A DNA stretch of 64,000 nucleotides. It comes from Oscillatoria salina IIICB1 (lineage in GTDB: Bacteria > Cyanobacteriota > Cyanobacteriia > Cyanobacteriales > SIO1D9). Shown piece by piece: positions 55,325-64,000 of the stretch. How positions within the stretch are numbered: the stretch's first letter is position 1; every line of letters begins with the position of its first letter. The notes below the pieces were generated by a model that was given only the letters and a program-made list of their open reading frames with translations, was not told where the DNA came from and searched no databases. Where the stretch lies: positions 1 through 64,000 of the forward strand of contig NZ_JAAHBQ010000017.1 in assembly GCF_020144665.1 (NCBI RefSeq). The letters run 5' to 3'. The position numbers and the translations under genes are program-made.

Positions 55325-56236
55325 ATGAACAAATCACCTCGTCGCTTTCTTCATTTTACCGGAATAGCTGCTCTTATTGCCATTTTAGCTTCTAGTTGTG
55401 GAGTTATTCCCGGAACTAGCGTCAAGCGCATACCTCCTGGTTATGTAGGCTTAAAAGTTAACCTTTATGGGAAAAATCGGGGCGTACAAAATGCTACTAT
55501 TAGCACTGGTCGCGTTTGGTACAATGGCTACACTGAAGAAATTGTTGTCTTTCCCGACCACGTTCAATACTATATCTTAACCGCTTCAACTGATGAAGGT
55601 TCGCCAGTAGATGAAAGTATCACTTTTGGCGTCGGTGGAACTACAGCAAATGCTGATGTTTCCATGTCCTACTTTTTCGATACTGAACGAATTAAAGACT
55701 TTTACGGCAAGTATTTGAAAGACCCGGATCAATTCAAAGCTACTTTGGTTCGTAGCGAAACTCGTAACTGTTTCAACCAATCAGCAACTGAGTTAAAACC
55801 AGAAGAAATTGTTGGCGCTAAACAGGCTGAATTACTCACCAATGTCAGAGATTGTTTAAACAATAAATTTGGTGTAGTTGGCGTTACTTTCGAGTCGGTA
55901 GGATTTGTCAGCAAACCACGTTTTGATAAATCAATTGAAGCCCAAATAACTGCACGTTTCCAAGCCGAACAACAAGCGATCGCGGCGAAAGCGCAACTAG
56001 AAGTTGCCGAAGCCGAAGCGAAACGTCAAATAGCCAAAGCCAAAGGTGAAGCCGAAGTAGCCCGAATTCAAGCGGCTACAGTTTCCCCTCTTACTATTCG
56101 CTTACGAGAGTTAGAATTGCAAGAGCAAATGATTGAAAAATGGGATGGAGTTTTACCCGTTTATCAAGGAGGTACTGCACCTTTTCCTTCTTTCGATCCC
56201 AATGCTAGCAAATCAACTGCTACTGGTCAACAATAA
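55325..56236 (+). CDS. SPFH/prohibitin-domain protein with lipoprotein-like N-terminus
   Basis: 303 residues. The N-terminal hydrophobic part ends in LASSCG (Cys25), which could be a lipobox, though Ala and Ser at its first positions make it weak. The SPFH domain starts at IPPGYVGLKVNLYGKNRGV and covers residues 35-200. It is followed by an Ala/Glu-rich coiled coil (EAEAKRQIAKAKGEAEVARIQAA), as in flotillins and prohibitins, which form rings or scaffolds on membranes. It is intact, unlike the remnant at 3668-4337, and of another subgroup. Confidence 0.85.
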   Translation: MNKSPRRFLHFTGIAALIAILASSCGVIPGTSVKRIPPGYVGLKVNLYGKNRGVQNATISTGRVWYNGYTEEIVVFPDHVQYYILTASTDEGSPVDESITFGVGGTTANADVSMSYFFDTERIKDFYGKYLKDPDQFKATLVRSETRNCFNQSATELKPEEIVGAKQAELLTNVRDCLNNKFGVVGVTFESVGFVSKPRFDKSIEAQITARFQAEQQAIAAKAQLEVAEAEAKRQIAKAKGEAEVARIQAATVSPLTIRLRELELQEQMIEKWDGVLPVYQGGTAPFPSFDPNASKSTATGQQ

Positions 56237-56244
56237 TTAATTTA

Positions 56245-56274
56245 GTAGAGACGGTAGCATTGCTACGTCTCTAC
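56245..56274. repeat. Dispersed palindrome after the SPFH gene
   Basis: GTAGAGAC-G-GTAGCA, one base, TGCTAC-GTCTCTAC: a near-perfect hairpin nine bases after the SPFH stop codon. Palindromes with GTAGAGAC and GTCTCTAC ends are frequent in cyanobacterial spacers. It may serve as a terminator. Confidence 0.7.
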
Positions 56275-56316
56275 ACAATATTTTGTCAGCCTAACTACGA
56301 ATGGTTTAAACAATTT

Positions 56317-57117
56317 TTAGCTGTTATTGCTATTTTTGCGACGAGAACGAGCAACAAGTAAAGAAACAAAACCTAAAGCTGCTAGAGAACCAGGTTCCGG
56401 AACATCTTGGCTAACATTAGTTTCGGTGAAATAAATATCGCCAATACCTATTCCGTGACCGTTAGGATTACTTCGAGAGATATCATCTCCATCAGTAAAA
56501 ACTAACTTGAAGCTATCAATTTGACTAGCAAACGATACTAAAACATTACTAGCATCGCTGTTGTTATTTGTGCTTTTAATCCCATCGAGAGTATTCGCAT
56601 CAACTCGTTCAATTTTACCTAATGCTTCAGCAAACTGGAAAATCGGATCGACTTCTTGATCGTCCAAAAATCCTTGTACAATTACTCGATCTTGCCATAA
56701 TTTGCTGCTACTCATGTCAAGATCGAAAATAGTAAAAAATACAGACAAGGGATTACTATAATTGTTGAAAACAGTATTCATTGTAACCGAATAATCACCT
56801 TCTTCTGCACCAATTTTTTCAGAATCGATTTGTAAGTGCAATGATTTATCGCTATTAGGGTTACTTCCGTTAAGAAAGTCGCTAACAGCAGGAGTAATTC
56901 CACTACTACTAGATGGGATAAATTTAATCCCAGAACCAACTTCAAAGTCAATATCGATAGTTCCTTCACCTACTACAAAGCTACCATTTTTTTGACCATC
57001 TGACCAACCCGTTGTATCCCAATCAAGACTAGCTGCTTTGGCTGATTTACTAATTAAAGTTGTTCCTGCTAAGGTGAAAGCACATCCTAAAATGAACATT
57101 AATCTTTTGTTAGCCAT
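56317..57117 (-). CDS. PEP-CTERM sorting-domain protein
   Basis: 266 residues. A signal peptide (LMFILGCAFTLAGTTLISKSAKA) begins the protein, and the mature part has beta-rich text (SVTMNTVFNNYSNPLSVFFTIFDLD, FASQIDSFKLVFTDGDDI). The tail is VPEPGSLAALGFVSLLVARSRRKNS: motif, membrane segment and Arg/Lys cluster of PEP-CTERM proteins. AAGGAG stands before the ATG at 57117. Likely an exported surface or matrix protein; the mature domain is not recognised. Confidence 0.85.
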   Translation of the reverse strand: MANKRLMFILGCAFTLAGTTLISKSAKAASLDWDTTGWSDGQKNGSFVVGEGTIDIDFEVGSGIKFIPSSSSGITPAVSDFLNGSNPNSDKSLHLQIDSEKIGAEEGDYSVTMNTVFNNYSNPLSVFFTIFDLDMSSSKLWQDRVIVQGFLDDQEVDPIFQFAEALGKIERVDANTLDGIKSTNNNSDASNVLVSFASQIDSFKLVFTDGDDISRSNPNGHGIGIGDIYFTETNVSQDVPEPGSLAALGFVSLLVARSRRKNSNNS

Positions 57118-57774
57118 AATTTTCTCCTTGTTTGTCTAAATTTGGCTATTATTTGTTGTTTTTCTGGAAAACTATTAACTGTGAGCTTTCTTTTTCTATT
57201 AAAGCTTATGAAACTATTCAATTAAGTGAATTTACTTTAATTTTGTTGTTAATCTTTGTGAAAAGTTTTAAATTTATTTATTATTAGGAATAAAAGTCAA
57301 ATTGACTTGTTTATGTAGTTGATAAAATTTTTATCCACAATTAGCACTATGTATTTTCAGATACTTTGTAAACAATTTTCAAGTAGACTTATTCTTATTT
57401 CTTTTTTAAATATTTTTAGGTGAAATTTTAATTTATTACATAATTTCAGTAAAGGCTTAAATTAGTATACGAATATTCGAGCGCTGCAATAAATTCCAGC
57501 TTGTCTAAAGAGAATAATTTATTAAATCTGAGCTATTTGTAACTCGGACTGAGTAAATTAATCAGTAGGATGATATCCTATTTTTTTCTACAAATAAATA
57601 AAATTTTAGTCAAATATTTTTTCCAAAAATTAATAAATTATAATTATTTTTTGAGCTGATAGACTCACAAATACCAGCAAAAGTTCCCCAACTTTTCTTG
57701 GAACCTTTGCTATTTTTCATCGACTTAAGAAATAACCACACACAAATAAAGTTTACTGATTGTGAGGAGAAATT
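57118..57774. other. Very AT-rich spacer
   Basis: 657 bases, mostly A and T, between divergent genes. No coding frame is worth calling. It holds a terminator-like hairpin (57676-57717) in its last 100 bases. Confidence 0.5.
57676..57717 (+). terminator. Terminator-like hairpin upstream of the barrel-like gene
   Basis: AGCAAAAGTTCC (57676-57687) pairs with GGAACCTTTGCT (57700-57711), one mismatch, then ATTTTT. Within it AAAAGTT (57679-57685) can pair with AACTTTT (57690-57696) instead, so two folds exclude each other. It is 58 bases before the ATG at 57775. Confidence 0.55.
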
Positions 57775-58281
57775 ATGAAAGCTAGTTTGAAATCTGTAGT
57801 TGCTCTTTCAGCTTTATCAGCAGTGGCGATCGCGCCTCTTGTGCTTTCGGCTGGTGCTGCTTATGCTGATACTGGGGCTTATATCGGTGGTGGTGCTTCC
57901 TATGGTTTCGACGACGGTGACGAAGACGATGTTAGCGGTAACATTCAAGGTAACTTACCCGTACTGAATGGTAAAGTATCCGTGCGCGGTGCCGTTCTTT
58001 ACAGCGAAGATAACAGCGCGATCGTTCCTATGGCTACCTACAACGTTCGCATCAATAATAGAATCAATGGTTATGTTGGTGGAGGTTACTCGTTAGTCCA
58101 AGAAGAAGGAGAACAAACCTCAGTTGGAGTTCAAGATGCACCCGTAGCCGTAGTTGGTGTCGAAGGACGAGTCACCGATGATATTGTCGGCTATGCTGAT
58201 ACGAAAATTGGCATCAATGCTGGTGAAACCGACAACACAGTCTTCGGCGTTCACGCTGGAGTCGGTTTGCGCCTCCGTTAG
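57775..58281 (+). CDS. Small secreted beta-barrel-like protein, conserved in cyanobacteria
   Basis: 168 residues. A signal peptide (VVALSALSAVAIAPLVLSAGAAYA) is followed by a mature part of alternating beta strands (GAYIGGGASYGF, GKVSVRGAVLYSED, GYVGGGYSLVQEE) ending in VFGVHAGVGLRLR, the aromatic/Arg-type end often seen in outer-membrane barrels, though it is too short for a large pore. From memory, such short proteins are common in cyanobacteria without known function. GAGGAGA before the ATG supports the start. A terminator follows. Confidence 0.75.
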   Translation: MKASLKSVVALSALSAVAIAPLVLSAGAAYADTGAYIGGGASYGFDDGDEDDVSGNIQGNLPVLNGKVSVRGAVLYSEDNSAIVPMATYNVRINNRINGYVGGGYSLVQEEGEQTSVGVQDAPVAVVGVEGRVTDDIVGYADTKIGINAGETDNTVFGVHAGVGLRLR

Positions 58282-58331
58282 AAAGCGTAGTTGTCTTAAT
58301 TAACCAATACCAGATACCATATTTTTAGACA

Positions 58332-58358
58332 GGGACGGGCTTGAAGCCTGTCCCTTTT
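58332..58358 (+). terminator. Terminator after the barrel-like gene
   Basis: GGGACGGGC and GCCTGTCCC form a stem with one G-T pair around TTGAA, followed by TTTT (58355-58358). It lies 50 bases past the stop codon. Confidence 0.75.
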
Positions 58359-58480
58359 GGCACTTAAGGTTTTTTCCAGACCTGCCCGGAGATAGACCAC
58401 AGTAAAATAAAAGTAATCTCCATTATCCCGATAGATTTACCGGGAATAAAATAAAACTTGCAAGAGAAAATATTAGTGTA

Positions 58481-60454
58481 ATGGTTACAACTCCAGTTTC
58501 GAGCGATAAAAAGCTGTCTAAGCTAGAAGGTATAAAAGAACGCAGTAATTTTTTGCGCGAACCCTTGGCAAGCGAACTGCTAGAAGATACCACTCATTTT
58601 AGCGGTGATGCAGTTCAGATACTTAAGTTTCACGGCTCCTACCAGCAAGACAATCGAGATAATCGAGTTAAGGGTCAGGAGAAAGATTACCAGTTTATGT
58701 TGCGGACTCGCAATCCGGGGGGTTTCATTCCGCCGCAACTGTATCTTACTTTGGATCGCATTGCTTCAGAATATGGCAACCAAACTTTACGAGTAACGAC
58801 TCGCCAAGGTTTTCAGGTTCATGGGATTCTGAAAAAGAATCTCAAGGCGGCTATTTCCGCAATTATCCGCGACATGGGTTCGACGTTGGGCGCTTGTGGC
58901 GATCTTAATCGCAATGTCATGGCTCCACCTGCTCCTTATAAAAACCGTCCCGAATATCAGTATGCTTGGGAGTATGCGGACAAAATTGCTGATTTACTCA
59001 GACCCCAAACGGGTGCTTATTACGAAATTTGGCTGGATGGGGAAAAAGCGATTAGCGCTGAAGAAGATCCAGCAGTGGTAGCAGCCAGACAGGGTAATGG
59101 TAACGGTACGATTATCCATGAAGGGGAAGAACCACTTTATGGGACAAATTATATGCCCCGGAAGTTTAAGTGTAGTGTCACTGTACCGGGAGATAACTCG
59201 GTTGATTTGTATACCAACGATGTCAGTTTGGTTGTTATTACTAATGAAAATGGCGAACTAGAAGGCTTTAATGTTTTAGCTGGAGGCGGTTTAGGTCGCA
59301 CGCATAATAAAGAAGAGACATTTGCGCGCATTGCCGACGAAATTGGCTATGTCGATAAAGAAGATGTTTTCGATTTAATCAAAGCAATTTTAGCGACACA
59401 GAGAGATTATGGCGATCGCTTCAACCGTCGTCATGCTCGGATGAAGTATTTAATCAATGATTGGGGTGTCGAGAAGTTCAAAGAAACACTTACAGGTTAC
59501 TTCGGCAAGCAACTGCAACCATTTAAACCATTACCTCCATTTAAGTATGAAGATTACCTAGGATGGCACGAACAAGGCGATGGCAAGCTGTTTTTGGGTA
59601 TTTCCATCGAAAATGGTCGGGTGAAAGATGAAGGCAGCTTCCGCCTCAAAACAGCCTTGCGGGAAATAACCGAACAATTCGAGTTACCGATGCGGCTGAC
59701 TCCCAACCACAACGCGATTATTTACGAAATTGAACCAGAGAAGCAGTTAGCAATTCAGCAAATTTTAGATAAGCATGGAATTCATACTGCACCCGAAGCG
59801 ATCGCGCCTTTAGTTCGTTATGCAATGGCTTGTCCCGCTTTGCCAACTTGTGGTTTAGCAATTACTGAGTCAGAACGCGCAATTCCCGGAATTATTGACC
59901 GGATTCAAGCCCTACTCAACAAAATCGGTTTAGAAAACGAGCATTTTGTCATTCGGATGACCGGATGTCCCAATGGTTGCGCTCGTCCTTATATGGCAGA
60001 ATTAGGCTTTGTGGGGAGTGCGCCCGATCGCTATCAGATTTGGTTAGGCGGTTCCCCAAATCAAACCCGTTTAGCCAAAGCTTACCTCGATCGGATGCCA
60101 ATTGAAGAGTTGGAAAGCACCTTAGAACCAATTTTTGTCTTCTTCCAACAAAAGCGAGAATCAGGAGAAAGCTTCGGCGATTTTTGCGATCGCCTCGGTT
60201 TCGATGCAATTCGTGAATTTACCGTTAATTACGAGTCTCTCGCTGTCAGCCCTCAATCAGATACTGGTTTAATCAACGAAGTCGCCAAACCAGAACCTTC
60301 GGAAACCAAAACTTCTCGTCGTTCTCGTCCTCGTCGAGTTAGCGTCCGCGACGAACTTCATCAGCGTCTTAAAGATACTGCTACCCAACAAGGTAAAAGC
60401 ATGACTGAAATTGTCGCTGAAGCCTTAGAAGCCTATTTTGCTAACCAAAATTAG
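58481..60454 (+). CDS. sir: Ferredoxin-dependent sulfite reductase with C-terminal ribbon-helix-helix-like tail
   Basis: 657 residues. Two nitrite/sulfite reductase half-domains; the siroheme/4Fe-4S ligands are Cys451, Cys457 (CPALPTC), Cys496 and Cys500 (TGCPNGC). It reduces sulfite to sulfide with ferredoxin electrons in sulfur assimilation. The N-terminal part ([29 protein letters not shown]) matches the cyanobacterial and plant enzyme. After about residue 600 an Arg/Ser-rich linker ([19 protein letters not shown]) leads into about 40 residues that look like a ribbon-helix-helix domain ([28 protein letters not shown]). A hairpin (TTATCCCG with CGGGAATAA) is in the leader. Enzyme call is firm; tail function is not known. 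Confidence 0.93.
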   Translation: MVTTPVSSDKKLSKLEGIKERSNFLREPLASELLEDTTHFSGDAVQILKFHGSYQQDNRDNRVKGQEKDYQFMLRTRNPGGFIPPQLYLTLDRIASEYGNQTLRVTTRQGFQVHGILKKNLKAAISAIIRDMGSTLGACGDLNRNVMAPPAPYKNRPEYQYAWEYADKIADLLRPQTGAYYEIWLDGEKAISAEEDPAVVAARQGNGNGTIIHEGEEPLYGTNYMPRKFKCSVTVPGDNSVDLYTNDVSLVVITNENGELEGFNVLAGGGLGRTHNKEETFARIADEIGYVDKEDVFDLIKAILATQRDYGDRFNRRHARMKYLINDWGVEKFKETLTGYFGKQLQPFKPLPPFKYEDYLGWHEQGDGKLFLGISIENGRVKDEGSFRLKTALREITEQFELPMRLTPNHNAIIYEIEPEKQLAIQQILDKHGIHTAPEAIAPLVRYAMACPALPTCGLAITESERAIPGIIDRIQALLNKIGLENEHFVIRMTGCPNGCARPYMAELGFVGSAPDRYQIWLGGSPNQTRLAKAYLDRMPIEELESTLEPIFVFFQQKRESGESFGDFCDRLGFDAIREFTVNYESLAVSPQSDTGLINEVAKPEPSETKTSRRSRPRRVSVRDELHQRLKDTATQQGKSMTEIVAEALEAYFANQN

Positions 60455-60495
60455 TAATTGGCGATCGGTTATCAGTTGGTAGGGGATATTTGGTC

Positions 60496-60518
60496 GTTAC
60501 CAGTTATCAGTTACCAGT
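60496..60518. repeat. Dispersed repeat, second copy of 40384-40406
   Basis: Identical over 23 bases to 40384-40406, beginning GTTACCAGTTATCAG. The spacer around it (60455-60560) also has GGTTATCAGTTGG and GAGAACTGATGATTGG, more of the same family. Confidence 0.8.
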
Positions 60519-60637
60519 AATCAAATCATAAAGATTAGGGACTGAGAACTGATGATTGGCAATTTCAGTTAAAATCAACTGAAGCAGCCGAGAGTAAAAA
60601 TAGGAAAACTACATCGGCGCTAAGGAGTTGTTGATTA

Positions 60638-61711
60638 GTGTCGATAAATCTTCGTAGGTTAAAGCCGATGTGGTTTAGTTTCCTGAAAAAAACTGTAGTT
60701 CAACTCAAAAAGATTAGCGACTTATGGAATAGTGAAAGTGGCGACTGGCATTGGTTGGTCGAAAAACCCCGTCCCCTGGCTAGTCTAAATCGCGATCTTT
60801 GGAAAGCATCTGTTCCTGCTTTTAGCTTTTATTTTTTGCTAGCGCTTTCTAGTATTATTTCCACATTGGGATTACTCGCGGGAAGCGCAGCCACAATAAT
60901 TGGGGCGATGATTATTGCACCTTTGATGGGACCGATTATTGGTATGGCTTATGCAATGGTAGTTGCTAACCGACGGTTGTTGAGGAGATCGAGTTTAACC
61001 TTGTTTACTGGCGTAGTTATGACCGTAATTGTGTCAATGGCGATCGCCAATACGATCGGTTTGAGGACTCTTTCTGAAGAAATTTTGGCGCGGGTAAATC
61101 CTACTCTCATTGACTTAGGAGTGGCAATGTGTGCGGGTGCAGCCGGGGCTTTTGCTAAATGTCGGCGAAGTATCGGCGACGCATTACCGGGAGTGGCGAT
61201 CGCGGTGGCTTTAGTTCCTCCTCTCAGTGTAATTGGGATTGGTTTATCAATCGGTTCTAAATCTGTTACTGGTGGCGCAAGTTTACTGTTTTTAACTAAC
61301 TTAATTAGTATCATTTTTAGTGGGGGCTTGGTCTTTTTATTCCATCGCTACGGTAGTCTCGAACGTGCTAAAAAAGGATTATTTGTTTCAGTTATTGGGC
61401 TGACGTTGTTAGGTTTACCTTTGGGATTTTCTTTAAAAACTTTACTGATTAAAGAAAATGTGCGCCGCAGTATTTCAGTATTAATTCGTCGTCAAACCTT
61501 AACTTTTTCCGATAAGGATATTCGCACTATTCAAGTAGTTCCCCAAGGAGATGAATTATTCGTCGAAGTTGAAGTGGCTGCTGCTTTCAATTCTATTTCT
61601 GAACGACAAGTTAGTTTAGTCCGAGATTTCCTTGAGGATGAGTTAGAACGACCTGTAAATTTACAGGTAAAAGTAATTCCTGTTAATTACTTTGAAGCAC
61701 CCGCAGATTAG
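60638..61711 (+). CDS. DUF389 family membrane protein
   Basis: 357 residues from GTG at 60638 (GGAG ten bases upstream; ATG at 60668 is possible). Several membrane segments with GAMIIAPLMGPIIGMAYAMV and ALPGVAIAVALVPPLSVIG, both typical of the DUF389/TIGR00341 family. A soluble C-terminal part (about 285-357) follows. Function of the family is not established. It is transcribed alone between repeat-rich spacers. Confidence 0.85.
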   Translation: MSINLRRLKPMWFSFLKKTVVQLKKISDLWNSESGDWHWLVEKPRPLASLNRDLWKASVPAFSFYFLLALSSIISTLGLLAGSAATIIGAMIIAPLMGPIIGMAYAMVVANRRLLRRSSLTLFTGVVMTVIVSMAIANTIGLRTLSEEILARVNPTLIDLGVAMCAGAAGAFAKCRRSIGDALPGVAIAVALVPPLSVIGIGLSIGSKSVTGGASLLFLTNLISIIFSGGLVFLFHRYGSLERAKKGLFVSVIGLTLLGLPLGFSLKTLLIKENVRRSISVLIRRQTLTFSDKDIRTIQVVPQGDELFVEVEVAAAFNSISERQVSLVRDFLEDELERPVNLQVKVIPVNYFEAPAD

Positions 61712-61804
61712 GGATTGTGTATTGGGAGAACGGGTAGAATTGAAATAATGAGGCAAAACTTAGGATTTGATACCAACTTTTAAGATTACTACTAAAAAGA
61801 ATTT

Positions 61805-62305
61805 ATGTCTGTACTTAGCTTACTCGATTCGTCGAATCGTCATTTGCTGGTGATGTCAACAAATGGCTACAATCTTAAGTTTTACTTTCAAGTTCCCAAT
61901 ACCCCTAAAAGTTCATTTCTTGATACAATAGTTGAATTTTCGACAAAAGTTGAATCTGTACAAAAAGTTTCCGTTAGATCGCAAAAGTTTCCAATGTGTT
62001 TTGACGATTTAAGAAGGCTGTCAAATTATCTAAAAAATCATCTGCAAAATATTAAAAACGATCCCGATTATGAGTCACATACTTTTGTAGATTATAACCT
62101 TACATATCAAATACAAGCTTTATGTGGTGAATATTCTTGTTCAGATTATAATGAAAATTATTTTAGTATCTGCTCAATGGTGAATATCGTTAAAAGAAGT
62201 CCGTCGAGTTCTGCAATTTACATTGGAGGAGAATCTACAATAAGTTTTCTACAAACTGAAGAATTTATTCTTAATCTAAAAAAGATTATATCTTTAGCTA
62301 ATTAA
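61805..62305 (+). CDS. Protein of unknown function
   Basis: 166 residues, not recognised. No signal peptide or membrane segment. Four Cys: one near residue 60 and three in CGEYSCSDYNENYFSICS. The N-terminal VLSLLDSSNRHLLVMSTNG and C-terminal TISFLQTEEFILNLKKIISL suggest a small globular alpha/beta protein. Its base composition is more AT-rich than the neighbours, so recent transfer is possible. It is flanked by unrelated genes. Confidence 0.6.
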   Translation: MSVLSLLDSSNRHLLVMSTNGYNLKFYFQVPNTPKSSFLDTIVEFSTKVESVQKVSVRSQKFPMCFDDLRRLSNYLKNHLQNIKNDPDYESHTFVDYNLTYQIQALCGEYSCSDYNENYFSICSMVNIVKRSPSSSAIYIGGESTISFLQTEEFILNLKKIISLAN

Positions 62306-62423
62306 AATTTGATTTTTTATATGTAGGAGAGCAAAAAAGTGTGAGAGATAGTAGTAACATTATCCCAGGTCAGAAGCTAATAATTGCCGATTGCTAATCA
62401 CTAACTATCAACTACCAAAAATA

Positions 62424-63173
62424 GTGCAACGCTTAGTTATTAATTCCACACAGCTAGAAAATAACCAAATTGCTTTAACAAACGAGCAATTACATTACCT
62501 GAAGCGAGTTTTGCGATTGGGAGACGGAGATCGTTTTTTAGCAATGGATGGAGAGGGAAAATCTTGGTTAGTGGCGATCGCTGCTGACTCGGCAATTATT
62601 CTTGAAGAAGTATTAGCACAAACTGAGCTATCTGTCAACTGTACGCTCTTGGTAGCTTTACCGAAAGGTAACGGTTTTGACGAAATTGTGCGCTGTTGTA
62701 CAGAACTCGGTGTCAGCAAAATCATCCCCGTAAACAGCGATCGCACTCTCCTCAAACCTAGCCCAAATAAGCTCGCACGTTGGCGACGGATAGCCACAGA
62801 AGCCGCCGAACAGTCAGAACGTCAATTCGTACCAAAAATTAGCGAACCCCTTGATTTTGCTACTGCTGTTAAAGTAGTACCAGAGGAGAATACCCCTTGC
62901 TATCTTAGCGTTGCTCGTAGTAGTAGTCCTCATTTGCTCGACTGCTTGCTCGACCAAAAAGCAACGAAAATTGTCATTGCTACAGGCCCAGAAGGCGGAT
63001 GGACTCCTACAGAAGTTGAGTTAGCCAGATCTGCTGGTTTTCAACCTGTTTCTTTAGGTCGTCGCATCCTCAGAGCTATTACTGCTCCAATTTTCGCCTT
63101 ATCTGTAGTTGCTGCTCAAAGTGAAAGGAAACCCTTGACAAAAGGTAAAATCTATGATGGAAGAAGTTGCTGA
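62424..63173 (+). CDS. rsmE: 16S rRNA (uracil1498-N3)-methyltransferase
   Basis: 249 residues from GTG at 62424, giving MQRLVINSTQLEN, as in relatives; a frame from TTG at 62391 adds eleven residues made by repeat-like spacer. The PUA-like N-terminal part has HYLKRVLRLGDGDRFLAMDG; the SPOUT knot has LVALPKGNGFDEIVRCCTELG, ATGPEGGWTPTEVELA and LGRRILRAITAPIFALSVV, the SAM-binding loops. It methylates U1498 of 16S rRNA. Its last 20 bases overlap the next gene. Confidence 0.93.
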   Translation: MQRLVINSTQLENNQIALTNEQLHYLKRVLRLGDGDRFLAMDGEGKSWLVAIAADSAIILEEVLAQTELSVNCTLLVALPKGNGFDEIVRCCTELGVSKIIPVNSDRTLLKPSPNKLARWRRIATEAAEQSERQFVPKISEPLDFATAVKVVPEENTPCYLSVARSSSPHLLDCLLDQKATKIVIATGPEGGWTPTEVELARSAGFQPVSLGRRILRAITAPIFALSVVAAQSERKPLTKGKIYDGRSC

Positions 63174-64000
63174 GGCGCTCCAGGATCGAGATTATCGCAC
63201 CGCCCAAATCTTACTCAAAGAGTTAAAGCAGTCCGAACCGCAAAATCCTTGGGTAAATTTTTACATGGCGCGGCTTTACGAATCAACGGGTAAACTAGCT
63301 ACCGCCGAAAAAGTTTATCGCCAATTGCTTAAGGGAACAACCAACACGAAAATTATTACCCAAGCGCGTCAAGGTTTAGCCCGAATAGAAGCGATAGAAG
63401 TTGAACAAAAGCGAACCGCGATCGCTAACGCCCTCGCGGAACCTGGAGGAAAAGAACCAGGAATTTTAATCTTAGAACAGATCGCCCCAGAAATGCGGAA
63501 AACCGCAGGACAAAAATTTGCTCGCATCATGCAGCTTGACCCTTACGTGGCGCGTTTGCAACTACCTGGTCGAGGTTGGCGCTTATTTCGTACAGGTCCG
63601 GTAGGGGAACTTCGTTATTACACCTCGCGTTTGCAACAAGCCGAAATTAACAGCTTCTGCATCCCCATCAACGATCTCGCTAAAATAAATGTTTTCAACA
63701 TTAATTATTTTGAATCAGTCGCTCCCCAACCAATTGTTTACTGTAAAAGCAAAGAAGGTCAAATGGGTAAATTGACTTTTGACTGGTCAGAAGTCCAACA
63801 GCGAGTAGAAGGTTTATTACCCTTATTTGAAAAAATTGAAGTAATGGATGCACGACGCAAATTCAAAGAAAAAACTAAAACCCTCGACTACTCGCAATTT
63901 TGTGACTTGCATTTACCCCAAAGAAATGCTATTCTCCGTTTTAGCGATTCTTACTATGAGTTCCAAAAAGGCATTACTCTCGCTCAAAAACCAAAAGATA
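63154..64000 (+). CDS. TPR-like conserved cyanobacterial protein, cut by the window end
   Basis: Open from ATG at 63154 (or 63157) to the last base, at least 282 residues. It starts MMEEVAEALQDRDYRTAQILL and has two TPR-like helical pairs (WVNFYMARLYESTGKLATAEKVYRQLL). The rest (PGRGWRLFRTGPVGELRYYTS, INVFNINYFESVAPQPIVYC) is a separate domain I do not know. The start lies inside the end of rsmE, in another frame, which indicates coupled translation. AAAGG precedes it. Function unknown. Confidence 0.75.
   Translation, partial: MMEEVAEALQDRDYRTAQILLKELKQSEPQNPWVNFYMARLYESTGKLATAEKVYRQLLKGTTNTKIITQARQGLARIEAIEVEQKRTAIANALAEPGGKEPGILILEQIAPEMRKTAGQKFARIMQLDPYVARLQLPGRGWRLFRTGPVGELRYYTSRLQQAEINSFCIPINDLAKINVFNINYFESVAPQPIVYCKSKEGQMGKLTFDWSEVQQRVEGLLPLFEKIEVMDARRKFKEKTKTLDYSQFCDLHLPQRNAILRFSDSYYEFQKGITLAQKPKD

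Noticed and set aside
58481-60454. Nitrite reductase as alternative to sulfite reductase
   Set aside because: The two families share the Cys motifs, but the length and the N-terminal text fit ferredoxin-sulfite reductase better, and no nitrate genes are near.

Overview
The window looks like cyanobacterial chromosome. The octamer GCGATCGC (HIP1) and its core recur throughout. There is a siroheme sulfite reductase of the ferredoxin-dependent type, two PEP-CTERM proteins, heptameric STRR-type tandem repeats, and GC-poor spacers. Nothing in it fixes a genus. I see no rRNA, tRNA, CRISPR array, insertion sequence or prophage.

Layout. Positions 1-4340 hold a TPR protein on the minus strand, an EF-G-like GTPase on the plus strand, and a broken SPFH/prohibitin gene with its middle deleted. 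Positions 4525-32904 are a long run of minus-strand genes for a surface polysaccharide. They comprise thirteen glycosyltransferase-type proteins (ten GT-B and three GT-2), a Wzy/O-antigen-ligase-like membrane protein, six sulfotransferases from three subfamilies, an FkbM methyltransferase, an SGNH-fold protein, and a Wzt/Wzm-type ABC exporter. One plus-strand gene, an RTX calcium-binding repeat protein, interrupts the run at 17479-18813. Positions 33339-37495, transcribed divergently, encode a Wzc-like co-polymerase/tyrosine kinase and a Wza-like outer-membrane export protein with four SLBB-like segments. A PEP-CTERM protein follows. Together 4525-37495 reads as a roughly 33 kb locus for making and exporting a sulfated exopolysaccharide or capsule. 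The sugars and the polymer itself cannot be deduced.

Positions 38636-44242 carry an orphan double-ATPase of the peptide ABC family, a TFIIB-type zinc-ribbon protein, a small PatD-like protein, and a bifunctional (p)ppGpp synthetase/hydrolase. The leader of the last gene contains a textbook intrinsic terminator with a possible competing antiterminator. Positions 44336-52036 carry a lipid-kinase-like protein, a very large CBS/PAS/GAF hybrid histidine kinase with one degenerate receiver, and a GT-C-type membrane glycosyltransferase. Positions 52184-56236 carry a Cache-HAMP-PP2C phosphatase, a small membrane protein and an intact SPFH lipoprotein-like protein.

Positions 56317-64000 carry a second PEP-CTERM protein, a small secreted barrel-like protein, sulfite reductase with a ribbon-helix-helix-like C-terminal tail, a DUF389 membrane protein, an unknown protein, RsmE, and a TPR protein that runs off the window. 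The observations most worth following are the combined ABC + Wzy-like + Wzc/Wza sulfated-polysaccharide locus, the rsh leader switch, the sulfite reductase tail, the Ser-for-His change in the EF-G paralogue, and the heptamer repeat inside the first TPR gene.
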